From Cervus elaphus (Eukaryota > Chordata > Mammalia > Artiodactyla > Cervidae), in contig NC_057843.1 of the NCBI RefSeq assembly GCF_910594005.1, positions 32,399,001-32,463,000 of the forward strand: 64,000 nucleotides of DNA, written 5' to 3'. The stretch's first letter is position 1. Each line of letters begins with the position of its first letter. Position numbers and translations under genes: made by a program. This document shows positions 1-11,537 of this stretch, in pieces. The notes below the pieces were generated by a model. It made no database searches. It saw only the letters and a program-made list of their open reading frames with translations, and had not been told where the DNA came from.

Positions 1-156
1 CCAGAGGAATCGGGTGGAGAGGGAGGTGGGAGGGGGGATCGGGATGGGGAATAAGTGTAAATCTATGGCTGATTCATGTCAATGTATGACAAAACCCACT
101 GAAATGTTGTGAAGTAATTAGCCTCCAACTAATAAAAAAATTAAAAAAAAAAAAAA
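1..156 (+). mobile_element. L1 (L1-BT-like) 3' end with poly(A) tail
   Basis: The G-rich stretch at 1-50 is followed by an AT-rich 3' UTR and an A-rich tail of the form AATAAAAAAATTAAAA at about 130-156. The same 3' end occurs in reverse at 33360-33600, so it is a dispersed LINE terminus. The body lies outside the window to the left. No target-site duplication can be judged. Confidence 0.85.
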
Positions 157-1437
157 ATCCCAGCTGAGTTTCTCATGTTTCCAAGTTGAGCTTTGGATTA
201 AAATATTTATTTCCCTTCTTATTAGAGTAATCTCTATAGACACACTATTCCAAATATTCTAACAAATTCGGTAACAGTAATAATGGCTTTTAAAAATTGT
301 CATGTGTGCCTATTTTACTGTATTGTAGGTGTGCATATTTACAAGAAGTATTCAAATCTAACTTTTAAAAGAAAGTTCCATTTGATTTTCCCACAGGAGT
401 AGTTTTATTAATGATCTAATGTGTGTAAAGTGCTTTCCACATGCAAAAAACAGTAATTATCAAAAGAACATTATTGCTGAGAAAAAGAATTGCTAAGTAT
501 CTAAAGGTATATTAACCATGACAAACCCTTGGGGTATCATTTACTGTGCTGGGAAACAGTTTAATTGTTGAAAGATGCTCTAATGGATGAAAACAGTAAT
601 TCACTTAAAAATATGTGCACTGATTTCCTTCTCAGCTATTGAAACCCCAGTAGGTTTCCTGGTGACTTTGTATGCCTTCATCTCCAATGCTTTCATGTTG
701 AACTCACACCTTAACTGAAAATTCTTTTGCTTTATTTAAAATAGAATCACAACTTACACGTCATTAACTTTTATTTTCACCTTTTATAAAAGTAAGATTT
801 TGGATCTCATGCTCTATTTTACTATTCTCAGTATAATACATTTTAAGGAAAACTTCCTATTTTAAAGCATGTTTTTGTTTTCCTTTCAGGAATTCATTTC
901 AATAAAATTTGTTTAGAAACTTATTAATTCTGTTCATCTGGTTACACTTTAATTTCTTCTGCAGCAACAATGAAATTTGACATCATTAAGCATCATTTTA
1001 ATATATCTTTTTTCAACTTTAAGACCTTTGTCTAACTCATGCAATGATTTTTTATTTTCAGTCACGTTATTTTTAACTCTGATTTCCATGTTCTTATTTA
1101 ATATAATTATTATATATATGATAAAGTTGTAAATATAATAAAAAAAGATGGAAGTATGTATAGCTATGGAATAAGATAACTTTACTCATTTCTTAAGGAT
1201 AAGACATACTTTCTTGGTCATTTATTGTGAATAAAATTTTGTCATCTTACTTGAAATACACATTAGCTTTAAGTATTACATATCTATTTGCTTTAAGTGA
1301 ATGTTATAAATTTTTTAGGAATTACTCACTCAAAGACTGCTTTCATTGTCATCTTTCATTTTTCCACTCTTTTAAGATATGGATGACGTGAAAATTGCAT
1401 AAGTTTAAACCCATATGCAGGTCAAAATTAGCAGTTA
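157..1437. other. AT-rich stretch, no gene seen
   Basis: No open frame of note, no SINE promoter box and no LINE motif was recognised. An AT-only run lies near 1100-1140. It may contain repeats too old to read by eye. Confidence 0.5.
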
Positions 1438-2395
1438 GAACCCCATGGAACAATAGATTGATTCAGAATTGAGAAAGGAGTACATAAGCTGTATATTGTC
1501 ACCCTGCTTATTTAACTTATATGCAGAGTACATCATGCAAAATGCCAGACTGGATGAAGCACAAGCTGAAATCAAGATGTTGGGAGAAATATCAATAACC
1601 TCAGATACGCAGATTACACCACCCTTATGGCAGAAAGCAAAGAGGAATTAAAGAGCCTCTTAATGAAGATGAAAGAGAAGAGTGAAAACGTTGGCTTAAA
1701 ACTCAACATTGACAAACTAAGATCATGGCATCTGGTCCCATCACTTCATGGAAAATAGATGGGGAAACAATGGAAACAGTGACAGGCTTTATTTTTGTGG
1801 GTTCCAGAATCACTGCAGACAGTGCCTGCAACCATGAAATTAAAAGACACTTGCTCCTTGGAAGAAAAGTTATGACAGCCCTAGACAGTGTATTAAAAAG
1901 CAGAGACATTACTTTGCCCACAAAGGTTTGTCTAGTCAAAGCTATGGTTTTTCTAGTTAAATCTATGGTTTTTCTAGTAGTTAGTTATGGATGTGAGAGT
2001 TAGACCATAAAGAAAGCTGAGTACTGAAGAATTGAAACTTTTGAACTGTGGTGTTGGAGAAGACTCTTGAGAGTCCCTTGGACAGCAAGGAGAACAAACA
2101 TTCAATCCTAAAGGAAATCAGTCCTGAATATTCAGTGGGAGGACTGATGCTGAAGCTCCAGTACTTTGGCCACCTAAAAAGAAGAGCTGATACTTTGGAA
2201 CAAAGACCCTGATGCTGGGAAACATAGAAGGCAGGAGGGGAAGGGGAAGACAGAGATTGAGATGATTGGATGGCATCACCAACTCAATGGACATGAGTTT
2301 GAGCAAGCTCCGAGAGATGGTGAAGGACAGCGAAGCCTGGCATGCTGCAGTCCATGGGGTCACAAAGAGACAGGACCAAGCAACTGAACACCAAC
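1438..2395 (+). mobile_element. BovB LINE, 5'-truncated, 3' end present
   Basis: This is the 3' third of a BovB (RTE-clade) LINE. It begins within the reverse transcriptase region; the frame at 1469-1651 shows the residues SPCLFNLYAEYIMQNA, which precede the RT catalytic loop. It then runs through the ORF2 C-terminal part at 1725-2003 (TSWKIDGETMETV). It ends in the BovB 3' tail near 2395, whose last part is shared with Bov-tA. Several frameshifts and stops make it inactive. It sits at the edge of an old minus-strand L1 3' UTR, which continues at 2396. Confidence 0.9.
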
Positions 2396-2582
2396 AAAAG
2401 TGTACAATTTTTGAGTGTGTATGTATTGTGAAGTGATTACCCCAATAATTGCAGTTAGTATTCATCACCTCACATAATTACATAATTTGTTCCTGTGATG
2501 ACATTTAAGATCTAATTTCTTAACATCTTTCAATTATGCATTATAGTATTAACTATAATCAACATGCTGCATATTATATGCA

Positions 2583-2796
2583 TTGTCAGTCATTCAGTTG
2601 TGTCCAACTCTTGCGATCCCATAGTCTGTAGCTTGTCAGGCTCCTCTGTCTGTTGAATTCTCCAGGCAAGAACACTGGAGTGGGTTGCCATACCCTCCTC
2701 TGGGGGATCTTTCCAATGCAGGGATGTAACCTATTTCTCTTATGTTTCCTGCATTGGCAGTCAGATCCTTACCACTGACACCACCTGAGAAGCCCT
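2583..2796 (-). mobile_element. Bov-tA SINE, minus strand
   Basis: The tRNA-Glu-derived head lies at the right (ending GAGAAGCCC) and the BovB-derived tail at the left (CAGTCATTCAGTTGTGTCC). It is inserted in the L1 3' UTR, which continues on both sides. The flanks share ATATTA, too short to be sure of a target duplication. Confidence 0.9.
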
Positions 2797-3734
2797 AAAT
2801 ATTACGTATTCAGAACTTATCTGTTTTATAACTGGAAGTTTATATCATTTGACTTGCTCCTCCATATCAACCACCCAACCCAAACTTTGACAATCACTAA
2901 GCTGTTTGGTTTCTGTTACTTTGGTTATTTTCAATTCTAAATTTAGGAGGCCACATAGTATTTGTCTTTCACAGTAAGTGTGACATTTCATTTGGCATAC
3001 TGTCCTCAAGGACCATCCAGTGTTACTACAAATGGCAGAATTTCCTTCTTTTTCTGGGTGAACAATATATCATTGTGTGTACATGTGTGTGTATGATATA
3101 TTTTCTTTATTCATTCATCCACTGATGGAATTTCAGCTGATTCCATGTCTTGGCTATTATGTTTAAGTAAACATAGAAGTTCAGGTATCTCTTCAAGAGA
3201 GTAATTTCATTTCCTTATGGATATATCCCCAGAAATGGGATTAGTGGTTGATAGTTTTATTTTTAATTTTTTGAGGATCCTCCATATTGTTTTTCATTGC
3301 AACTGTACGAATTGATATTTCAACAATCTACAAGAGTTCCCTTTTTTCTACTTCCTTGTTGACACTTGTCATTTATTGTAATTTTGATAATAGTTATTCT
3401 GACATGTGTCAGACAATATATACTTTTGTGGTTTTGATTCTAAGTTCCCAAAGATTAGTGCTATTGATCACCTTTTTCATGTGTGTGTAGGTCATTTGTG
3501 TGTCTTCTTCTGTAAAACATCTATTTAGTTCCTCTGACCATTTTTTAATAAGGTTGTTTTTTTCCATTGAGTTGTATGAATTCTTTATATGTTTTAGATG
3601 CAAACCTCTCATCAGATATATGGTTTACAAATATCTTCTATCATTCTGTAGGTTGTCTTTTCATTTTTTTGATGGTTTCTTTGAAGCTTTTTAGTTTGGT
3701 GTAGTCCCACTTCTTTCCTTTTGTTTTATTGCCT

Positions 3735-3758
3735 GTTGTTGTTGTTGTTGTTGTTGTT
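3735..3758 (+). repeat. (TTG)n microsatellite
   Basis: About eight TTG/GTT units in tandem inside the old L1. Confidence 0.9.
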
Positions 3759-4023
3759 TTGGTGTCAAAACTTAAAAATTGTTGCCAAGACCGGTATCAA
3801 TGAGATAAGCCCCTGTATTTTCTCCTAGGAATTTTATATTTTGCAGTCTTACATTCAGGTCTTTAATTCATTTTGAGTTATTTTTTGTATGCAGTGTAAA
3901 TAGGGGTCTAGTGTCATACTTTTGTATTTGTCCAATTTATTTTGTATTTGTTTGTCCAATTTATTACCAGTTTATTGAAGATAGAGCCTCTTTCCCATGT
4001 ATATTATTGGCTTCTTTATTATA

Positions 4024-4189
4024 ATTATTTATTTGTGCCAGATCTTTTCTGTAGCACATAGAATCTTTAACTGAGGCATGCAGACTCTCAGTTGTGGCAT
4101 GTGGGATTTAATTCCCTGACCAGGAATCAAACCCAGGCCCCTGCATTGTGAGCACAGAAACTTAGCCACTGGACCACCAGGGAAGTCCC
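4024..4189 (-). mobile_element. CHR-type tRNA-derived SINE, minus strand
   Basis: The right end reads GGACCACCAGGGAAGTCCC, the reverse of the CHR-1/CHR-2 tRNA-like head found across cetartiodactyls other than pigs and camels. The left end is the AT-rich tail. Flanking 17-base segments at 4007-4023 and 4190-4206 match at 13 positions, a worn target-site duplication. It interrupts L1 ORF2. Confidence 0.8.
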
Positions 4190-4900
4190 TTGGCATCTAG
4201 GTTATAAATAGATTGAGCATTGAAATGGGAAGTTCTATTTCTGGACTCTCTTCTATTCCATGGATCTATGTGTCTGTTTTTATGCCAGTCTCATAAGGTT
4301 TTGATTGCTTTAGTTTCATAATGTAGTTTGAAGATAGGAAACAGGATGCTTCTGGTTCTGATTTTCCTTCTCAAGATCACTTTGACTATTTGGGATCTTT
4401 GTGGTTCTATACGAATTTTAGGATTGTTTTTTCTATTTCTCTGAAAACCGCCATTGTAATTTTGATAGGAATTGCATCATATCTGTAGTACATAGTAGTA
4501 TGGCTGTTTTAACAGTTTTTATTCTTCCAGCTCATGAGCCTGAAATATCTTTCAATTTACTTGTGTTTTCTTTAATATATCTCATCAGTGTCTTATATTT
4601 TTCAATGTACAGATATTTCACTTTCTTGCTTAAATTTATTCCTATATTTTTTTTTTTCTTTTGTATGCAGTTGTAAATTTTCTTAATTTCTCTTTCTCAA
4701 AGTTCATGGTTAGTGTATGGGAAACACAGTTATTTTTTTAATATCATTTGTATCCTGAAACTTTGCTGAATTTGTCTATTTGTTTTGACAGTTTTATGGT
4801 GGAGTTTTTAGGGCTTTCTATGAGACTATCGTGTCACCTGCAAAAAGAGACATTTTTACTTCTTCCATTTTGATTTAGATGCCTTACTTTCATTTGTCTT

Positions 4901-5146
4901 CTTAATTGTAACATTCTTCAAATCCCACTCCAATTTGGAATTATGAAAAATGATTTAAAGAAAAACAAACTAAAATTGAGAGCACCTTTTCTATCCAAAA
5001 TAAATCTTTAACCGTTTTGTTTTGGGGAAGAATCATCTTCTTTAGTTTCATTGAACAATCAAAATAGCATTTTCTCTACAGTTTATTCCCCTTAAAATAG
5101 ATTATATAATTTACTTTACATGCAAAATTTAATTAATTATATACTT
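4901..5146. other. Unassigned AT-rich sequence
   Basis: L1 similarity fades here and nothing else is recognised before the small SINE insertion at 5160. Confidence 0.5.
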
Positions 5147-5159
5147 TAGCCCTGTAGGA

Positions 5160-5215
5160 AAGTGAGAATGTTAAGTCACTCAGTTATGTCCAACTCTTTG
5201 TGACCCCATGGACTG
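5160..5215 (-). mobile_element. 56-base Bov-tA tail fragment with target duplications
   Basis: Only the BovB-derived end of Bov-tA is present (CACTCAGTTATGTCCAACTC ... CCATGGACTG). It is flanked by an exact 13-base direct repeat, TAGCCCTGTAGGA, at 5147-5159 and 5216-5228. This is a severely 5'-truncated retroposition, not a decayed full SINE. Confidence 0.75.
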
Positions 5216-5228
5216 TAGCCCTGTAGGA

Positions 5229-6364
5229 GGATATGTTCAAATTTAACATGGGTTTAATTTCAACTTGAGTAAGATATCAGTGAGTATCTAGTTCATATGC
5301 TGTAATTGTACAGTTAACATAAATATGCACAAAATTATTGACATTTCTGAATAACTGTAAAGATGTCACCTCTTTATGTGTGTGCTTACAAGTATTAAAG
5401 TCTTTCATATTAAATATGTTAATATCATTCATTTTCATTTGATTATGCATTCAGTCATAAGCAGCATTTATTTAAATTAGTATCCTGGTAATAATATCTT
5501 TCAAGATGTTTTTGTGTGTTAGCTGTATGTACAACCAATTCTGATATTTAAGTGAGCTCCACTGATTTTCTCTTTGATATTGTATGTTAAATCAAGTAGA
5601 GTATTAAAGACATGAACCCTAAGCATAGAGGCTAAAATAATTTTGCTTAGAAACTTTGCCTCAATCCTGTTAGAGTTCTTGAATAGCTCTATACCATTGT
5701 CTGTTTGAGTGAGAATGTTAGGAATGAAACAGTATATCTGTGCTTCATGATTTAGTTGGAAAATATTGTATTAAGTAAATATTAAACACAAAAGTCTAGA
5801 CATGTATCTGATAGCAATCCTGTTTTTTTTTTTTCTTTTTAAAGTTTAGTTTAATATCAGTTAAGCAATCTTGAAAGTATATGTAGGGCAATAACTTTTA
5901 GGCAGTCAAATCAATGTGAATTTTGTAGTAATGGGGAAATTAAAATAATTCAGTCAAGGCATCCTTTTATTCTATCATAGCAATAGGATATCACATATAT
6001 TTTTAAATTCCTCTGCCTAGGACAGCACCTGGAATATGGTGTGTGTTCAATAAATGTTACTTACAATAAGTTAATAAATTCTTCTCTGCCATGGAAGAAG
6101 ATATTAAAAGGAAATTTCTTTTAACTATACTTTCACTGTGTACTCACAGGAAGTCTGTAGGCATAAATGTCCCTTTATAAACACACATTGCTTTTCCTTA
6201 ATTAAGTGGCTCTGAATTCATGCCACATTTTTTTTCCCTCTTGCTTAGGATACTTAGACAACATTCCTGATAACTCTGATTAGTTTTCTTGTGTTATAGC
6301 TCTGGTATATTCACCAGTGTTCATCCTTGTACTGACATTAAGAACTCTAAATTGTGGAAGATTA
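5229..6364. other. Unique AT-rich stretch with a possible MIR end
   Basis: At about 6010-6062 the string ending TTCAATAAATGTTAC resembles the 3' end of a plus-strand MIR. The remainder shows no gene, SINE head or LINE motif. Confidence 0.45.
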
Positions 6365-6571
6365 TGATGCTTGCCGATCACTGAGGAAGGCTTTCTTATC
6401 TCTTCTTGCTATTCTTTGGAAATCTGCTTTCAAATGTATCTTTACTTTTCTCCTTTGCTTTTCACTTCTCTTCTTTTTTCAGCTATTTGTAAGGCCTTCT
6501 CAGACAGCCATTTTGCTTTTTTGCATTTCTTTTTCTTGGGGATGGTTTTGACCCCTGTCTCCTGTACAATG

Positions 6572-7184
6572 TCATGAACCTCTGTCATAGTTCTTCAGGC
6601 ACTCTATCAGATTTAATCCCTTGAATCTATTTCTCACTTCCACTGTATAATCATAAGGGATTTGATTTAGGTCATACCTGAATGGTCTAGTGGTTGTCCC
6701 TACTTTCTTTAAGTCTGAATTTGGCAATAAAGAGTTCATGATCTGAGCCACAGTCAGCTCCTTGTCTTGTTTATGCTGACTGTATAGAGCTTCTCCATCT
6801 TCAGCTGCAAAGAATATAATTAATCTGATTTTGGTATTGACCATGTAGTTATGCCCAAGTGTAGAGTCTTCCATTGTGTTGTTGGAAGAGGGTGCTTTGT
6901 ATGACCAGTGCATTCTATTGGCAAAACTCTATTAGCCTTTGCCATGCTTCATTCTGTACTCCAAGGCCAAAATTGCCTGTTACTGCAAGTGTTTCTTGAC
7001 TTTCTACTTTTGCATTCCAGTTCCCTATAATGAAAAGGACATCTTTTTTGGATGTTAGTTCTAGAAGGTCTTGTAGGTCTTCACAGAACCATTGAACTTC
7101 AGCTTCTTCAGCATTACTGTTCGGGGCATAGACTTGGATTACCATAATATTGAATGGTTTGCCTTGGAAATGAACAGAGATCAT
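6572..7184 (-). pseudogene. BovB ORF2 endonuclease region (broken)
   Basis: Two reading pieces, 6915-7184 and 6572-6913, cover part of an apurinic-like endonuclease domain. The first shows the strand VIQVYAPNSNAEEAEVQWF and the motif IIGNWNAKVES, in which the usual acidic residue of the RTE motif GDWNAKVG is Asn. The second includes FFAAEDGEALYSQHKQDKEL and DLNQIPYDYTVEVRNRFKG of the linker to RT. Stop codons separate them. No activity is expected. Confidence 0.8.
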
Positions 7185-7807
7185 TCTGTCATTTTTGAGA
7201 TTGCATCCAAATACTGCATTTTAGACTCTTGTTGACTGTGATGACTACTCCATTTGTTCTAAAGGATTCTTGCCCACAGTAGTAGATATAATGGTCATCT
7301 GAGTTAAATTCACCCATTCCAGGTCATTCCAGGCCTGGACATTCCAGGACATTCCTAAAATATCTATCTTCACTCTTGCCATCTCCTGTTTGGCCACTTC
7401 CAATTTGCCTTGATTCGTGGACCTGACATTCCAGGATCCTATGCAATGTTGCTCTTTACAGCATCAGACTTTGCTTCTATCACCAGTCACATCCACAACT
7501 GAGTGTTGTTTTTGCTTTGGCTCCATCTCTTCATTCTTTCTGGAGTTATTTCTCCACTGATCTTCAGTAGCATGTTGGACACCTACCAACCTGGGGACTT
7601 CACCTTTCAGTGTTCTTTTTGCCTTTTCATACTGTTCATGGGGTTCTCAAGGCAAGAATACTGAAGTGGTTTGCCATTCCTTTCTCCAGTAGACCACATT
7701 TTAAGTTAGAACTCTCCACCATGACCCATCTATCATTTGGCCCTACAGTTTCATGGCTGATAGTTTCTTTGAGTTAGACAAAGCTGTGGTACATGTGATC
7801 AGATTGG

Positions 7808-8272
7808 TTAGTTTTCTGTGATTGTGATTTTCATTCTGTCTGCCCTCTGATGGAGAAGGATAAGAGGCTTATGGAAGTGTCCTGATGGGAGAGACTGACT
7901 GAGGGGGAAACTGGGTCTTGTTCTGATGGGCGGGGCCATGCTTAGTAAATCTTTAATCCAATTTTCTGATGAAGGGTGAAGCTTTGTTCCTTCCTTGTTA
8001 TTTACCTGGGACCAAACTATGGTGGAGGTAATGAAGATAATGGTGACCTCCTTCAAAAGGTCCCATGCATGTCCTGCCACACTCAGTGCCCCCAACCCTG
8101 CAGCAAGGCCACCGCCAACCCATGCCTCTGCTAGAGACTCCAGGACACTCCCGGGCAAGTCTGGCTCAGTATGTTCTGGGATCACTGCTCCTTTCTCCTG
8201 GGTCCTGGTGCACACAGAGGTTCTGTTTGTGACCTCCAGGAGTCTGTTTACCAGTTCTGGCAGCTCTGTCAT
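7808..8272 (-). pseudogene. BovB 5' region open frame (ORF1-like), 154 codons
   Basis: A 154-codon frame lies in the 5' part of the inverted BovB segment. A related stretch occurs at about 17480-17780 on the plus strand in the next BovB, so it belongs to the LINE and not to a host gene. It has no recognised domain; a hydrophobic run TIIFITSTIVW is visible. Whether this is a true ORF1 or a spared 5' UTR frame cannot be decided here. Confidence 0.55.
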
Positions 8273-8594
8273 AGGGTTAATGGCAATCTCCTCGAAGAGG
8301 GCTTATGCCATACCCAAGTCTGCTGCACCCAGAGCCCCTGCCCCTGCGGCAGTCCACTGCTGACCGTATCTCCACAGGAGATGCTGAAACACAGTTTTGT
8401 CTCAGTCTCTGTGTGGTCTCTGGGTCCTGGTGCAAGATTTGTTTGAGTCCTCTGAGTGTGTCTAGAGGGAATGGGGTTTGATTCTAAATGTGAATGTGCC
8501 CCTCCTCCCATCTTGCTGGGACTTGTCCTTTGCCCTTGGACAGGGTGTATCTTGGGGGGTGTATCTCCTCAAAGTTGCTCCAGCACCGTGCAGC

Positions 8595-9187
8595 CGCCAC
8601 TCCAGCGGAGAGAAAGGAAAGATATGCCCATTTGAATGCAGAGTTCCAAAGAATAGCAAGGAGACATAGGAGAGTCTTCCTCAGTGATCAGTGCAAAGAA
8701 ACAGAGGAAAAAAATAGAATGAAAAGGGCTAGAGATCTCTTCAAGAAAATTAGAGATACCAAGGGAACATTTCATGCAAAGATGGGCACAATAAAGGACA
8801 GAAATGGTATGGACCTAGCAGAAGCAGAAGATATTAAGAAGAGGTGGCAAGAGTACACAGAAGAACTATACAAAAAATGATCTTCACCACCCAGATAATC
8901 ACGATGGTGTCATCACTCACCTTGAGCCAGACATCCTGGAATGTGAAGTCAAGTCGGCCTTAGGAAGCATCACTACGAACAAAGCTAGTGGAGGTGATGG
9001 ACTCCCAGTTGAGCTATTTCAAATCTTAAAAGATAATGCTGTGAAAGTGTTGCATTCAATATGCAAGCAAATGTGGAAAACTCAACAGGGGGCACAGGCC
9101 TGGAAAAGGTCAGTTTTCATTCCAATCCCAAAGAAAGGCAATGCTAAAGAATGCTCAAACTACCGCACAATTGCACTCATCTCACAT
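8595..9187 (+). pseudogene. BovB ORF2 linker and RT start (broken)
   Basis: The plus-strand segment codes for the linker with residues DTKGTFHAKMGTIKDRNGMD and LAEAEDIKKRWQEYTEELYKK up to a stop at about 8880. It continues in another frame through a GGDG-type RT motif region (GCTAGTGGAGGTGATGG at 8978) and an IPIPKKGNAKECSNYR-like stretch. One frame break near 8878 inactivates it. Confidence 0.75.
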
Positions 9188-10424
9188 GGTAGGACAATTG
9201 ATATACTAATACATATTTAGTATGAATATAAGGGTATTTTTAAAGTGTAATCTTGAGATTCAGTAATGTCATTTTACTCATTTTTTGCCATATGCAGATA
9301 TATGGCATTTTATCACTTTTAACACAAACATTTTCCCACTTATTAATGTCTCTGAATGAAAATGGATTTTGTCTTACAATCAGTAGCAGCTCATAGCTTA
9401 GTTGGCAGTAATTTTCCTTAACTAAGAAATATAATACCTTAAAAAGGATAAATTATGGTATTTTAAAAATAATGGCATTTTTTACCATTATTAATGGCTA
9501 AACTATTATAAATTATAAAATTTAGCCAATTTCCAAAGAATATATGTCAGACACAGATATTTTAAGACCCTGCAAATGATGCAGTGGCCATCCAGTAATC
9601 TCAGATCTACATACTTGACCTACAGGTTTGTAGGACACATTCATAATCTGGGGTAATCAAAGACAAACTTTTACTCAGGAACACATAAATGCATTTTTCT
9701 CTGTAAGGGGAAGTGACTTGGAGGACACTCTCTTGCATTTCTGTTATACAATATGTATTTTATACCATGTTTATATCCACATAAATGACGTATGCTATAT
9801 ATCATGAGATGAACATATAATTTATTTTCTGTATTGAGGCATTTTTAAGAGTAGAAATCACCTTACAAGCATTATGATTGTTTAATAGATAAATTAACAA
9901 GAAGTGATATACTGAATATTGTTATTATTTGCATTTTAAGTATATTGAAATTTGCACTTATGGTGCAAAAGCAATGGAAGAAAAAATAATTCCCACCACC
10001 TTACCATAAATTAAGTAAAGCACTAAACTTTATTAGTAGTTATCATACTCTATATTGTCATGAACTACAAATAAAAAAAAAAAAATTCAACTAAAGGGCC
10101 CTTGATGAATATGATGAAATATGATGGTTCTCAGAGGAAAAAAGTATCAGCTTATTGAGTTCATAAGCCAAAATAGCCTCTATTTTTTATAACACCATTT
10201 TACTTGAAATAAACTACGTGACTTTGGTATTTGGCAGATATTTTCTGGCAAAAGAACAAATTGGGTCTACCACTTCAGATAAACTGGTAATATTACTTAG
10301 AGAGAAATTTTGAGTTGTCAAAATGAAATAGAATTTTGGAAAACTTTTTTCCTACCATCTAAACTTGGTAGCTTCCCAGTACGAAAAGTCTATGATGGGA
10401 GCAGTGGAGATGCTAACAAATGTG
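9188..10424. other. Unique AT-rich sequence
   Basis: No gene or repeat recognised. A short A run lies at 10073-10085. Confidence 0.5.
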
Positions 10425-10800
10425 ACTTTTTTATTCCCACCACCTGGAGTACACACAATACATACATGTCTCCCCTTGAGTGTGGGTAGAACTTGTGACT
10501 GTAAGTGATATCTTCTAGTGATTATGTCCTATGACATGAAAAAAGGAAATTTACCCATGTGAGATAGGTTCAATCACTCTTTGATATACCAAGAAAGAGA
10601 TTGTATGGATGGGTCTGACCCAATCTTACGAACCCTTTAAATCTGTTCCAGAAGTTACAAAACAAACATAGTCAGAGATTCAGAGTTGCAGAGATATTCT
10701 TTTTCTGGCTTTGAAGGAATAAACTACATTTCTGTGGAGAGGGCTTTGAGGCAGGGGATGATGGACATTTTCTAGGAGCTGAGAATAAGTCGCTGATTAA
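10425..10800 (+). mobile_element. MLT1-like (MaLR) LTR fragment
   Basis: The string GAGTGTGGGTAGAACTTGTG and later GGCTTTGAAGGA ... GGAGAGGGCTTTGAGGCA follow the order seen in MLT1 LTR sequences. Divergence is high, both ends are unclear and the subfamily cannot be named. Confidence 0.45.
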
Positions 10801-11490
10801 ACTGTGAACTTCTGTAGGGCAGCTGTGTCTTTTTCATGCCCAAGCTAACGAAATATTGATAGTTGACATCTTAACCTAAAGAAGTCAGTCAGATAAATTC
10901 AGATTGGTTTAAACTTAACATCATATGCACAGATAGAATTTATTATCTAATGACAAATGTTTAAAAAGTAACTGAAAGAAGTTCCACCTAAAGATTAGTA
11001 AATTCATAGTAAATTATGAAAAAGAGTTTGCTTGGGATATTATCTTTAAAATATAGCTTAATTTATAAAAAAATTTTTGCATGTGTTGAGCAAAAGTTTT
11101 GATTTCTAACTATGTATATGACCTAATGATTAGGACAATAATGATTTTTCATTCGTGAATAATAAAGAATAAAGTTAGTGATTAAATTTAGTTTCTGAAA
11201 GTATTGTATAATGCTGTGATAAAGCGTCTCTTGCTTCATCTTCAGTTCTGAAGCAAGTTCAGGAAATTGTTATTTAGAAAAATATTTCAGGATCTTTAAC
11301 ACCTTTTCTAAGGTCTTGGATCTTTTGATTCTCAAACTGTTTTCTTTTGAAGTGTCATCATTGTTGTCAAACTAAATTCAACTGTTTACCCATTTTTATC
11401 CTTAAAAAGACTCCTTTGTCAATGTCTTCTAGGTGATTTGGGCGATTCAGCAACAATTTCATCAACCTCAAGGAATCTTGCATCTTTCTT
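10801..11490. other. Unique AT-rich sequence
   Basis: Nothing recognised. Confidence 0.5.
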
Positions 11491-11537
11491 AAGATCTACA
11501 ATGTAAAAAAAAAAAAAAAAAAGGTCTACAATGTAAA
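11491..11537 (+). repeat. Direct repeat around a bare A run
   Basis: The 17-base segment AAGATCTACAATGTAAA (11491-11507) recurs as AAGGTCTACAATGTAAA (11521-11537), with 13 extra A residues between. It looks like a poly(A)-only retroposition with its target duplication. Confidence 0.65.

Larger units (their letters stand above)
2396..4900 (-). mobile_element. Old L1, 3' UTR and ORF2 end, minus strand, interrupted
   Basis: The sequence reads as the reverse of an L1 3' UTR (2396-2582 and 2797 to about 3300) followed by the ORF2 C-terminal part (about 3300-4900). It contains the typical L1 run describing a mammal-wide L1MA-like 3' end. It is interrupted by a Bov-tA at 2583-2796 and a CHR-type SINE at 4024-4189. 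No frame is open for more than about 70 codons, so it is long dead. The (TTG)n run at 3735-3758 lies inside it. Confidence 0.8.
6365..9187. mobile_element. BovB LINE with inverted 5' half, 3' end missing
   Basis: The 5' portion of BovB lies in reverse from about 8594 back to 6365 (5' UTR, ORF1-like region, endonuclease and linker). It is followed head-on by a plus-strand portion at 8595-9187 that resumes in the same linker (GATATGCCCATTTGAATGCA) and enters the RT domain. The two parts overlap in element coordinates by roughly 80 bases. This is the geometry expected from twin priming. Unusually, the plus part stops in RT motif 1 (CACTCATCTCACATG) with no BovB 3' end, so a later deletion or recombination must be invoked. 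Confidence 0.85.

Noticed and set aside
2118..2468. 116-codon minus-strand frame
   Set aside because: It is the antisense of the BovB tail; the plus strand is the coding one.
7995..8511. Several overlapping open frames on both strands that look like a small gene
   Set aside because: A related sequence is found in the 5' region of the BovB at 17480-17780, so this is LINE 5' DNA.
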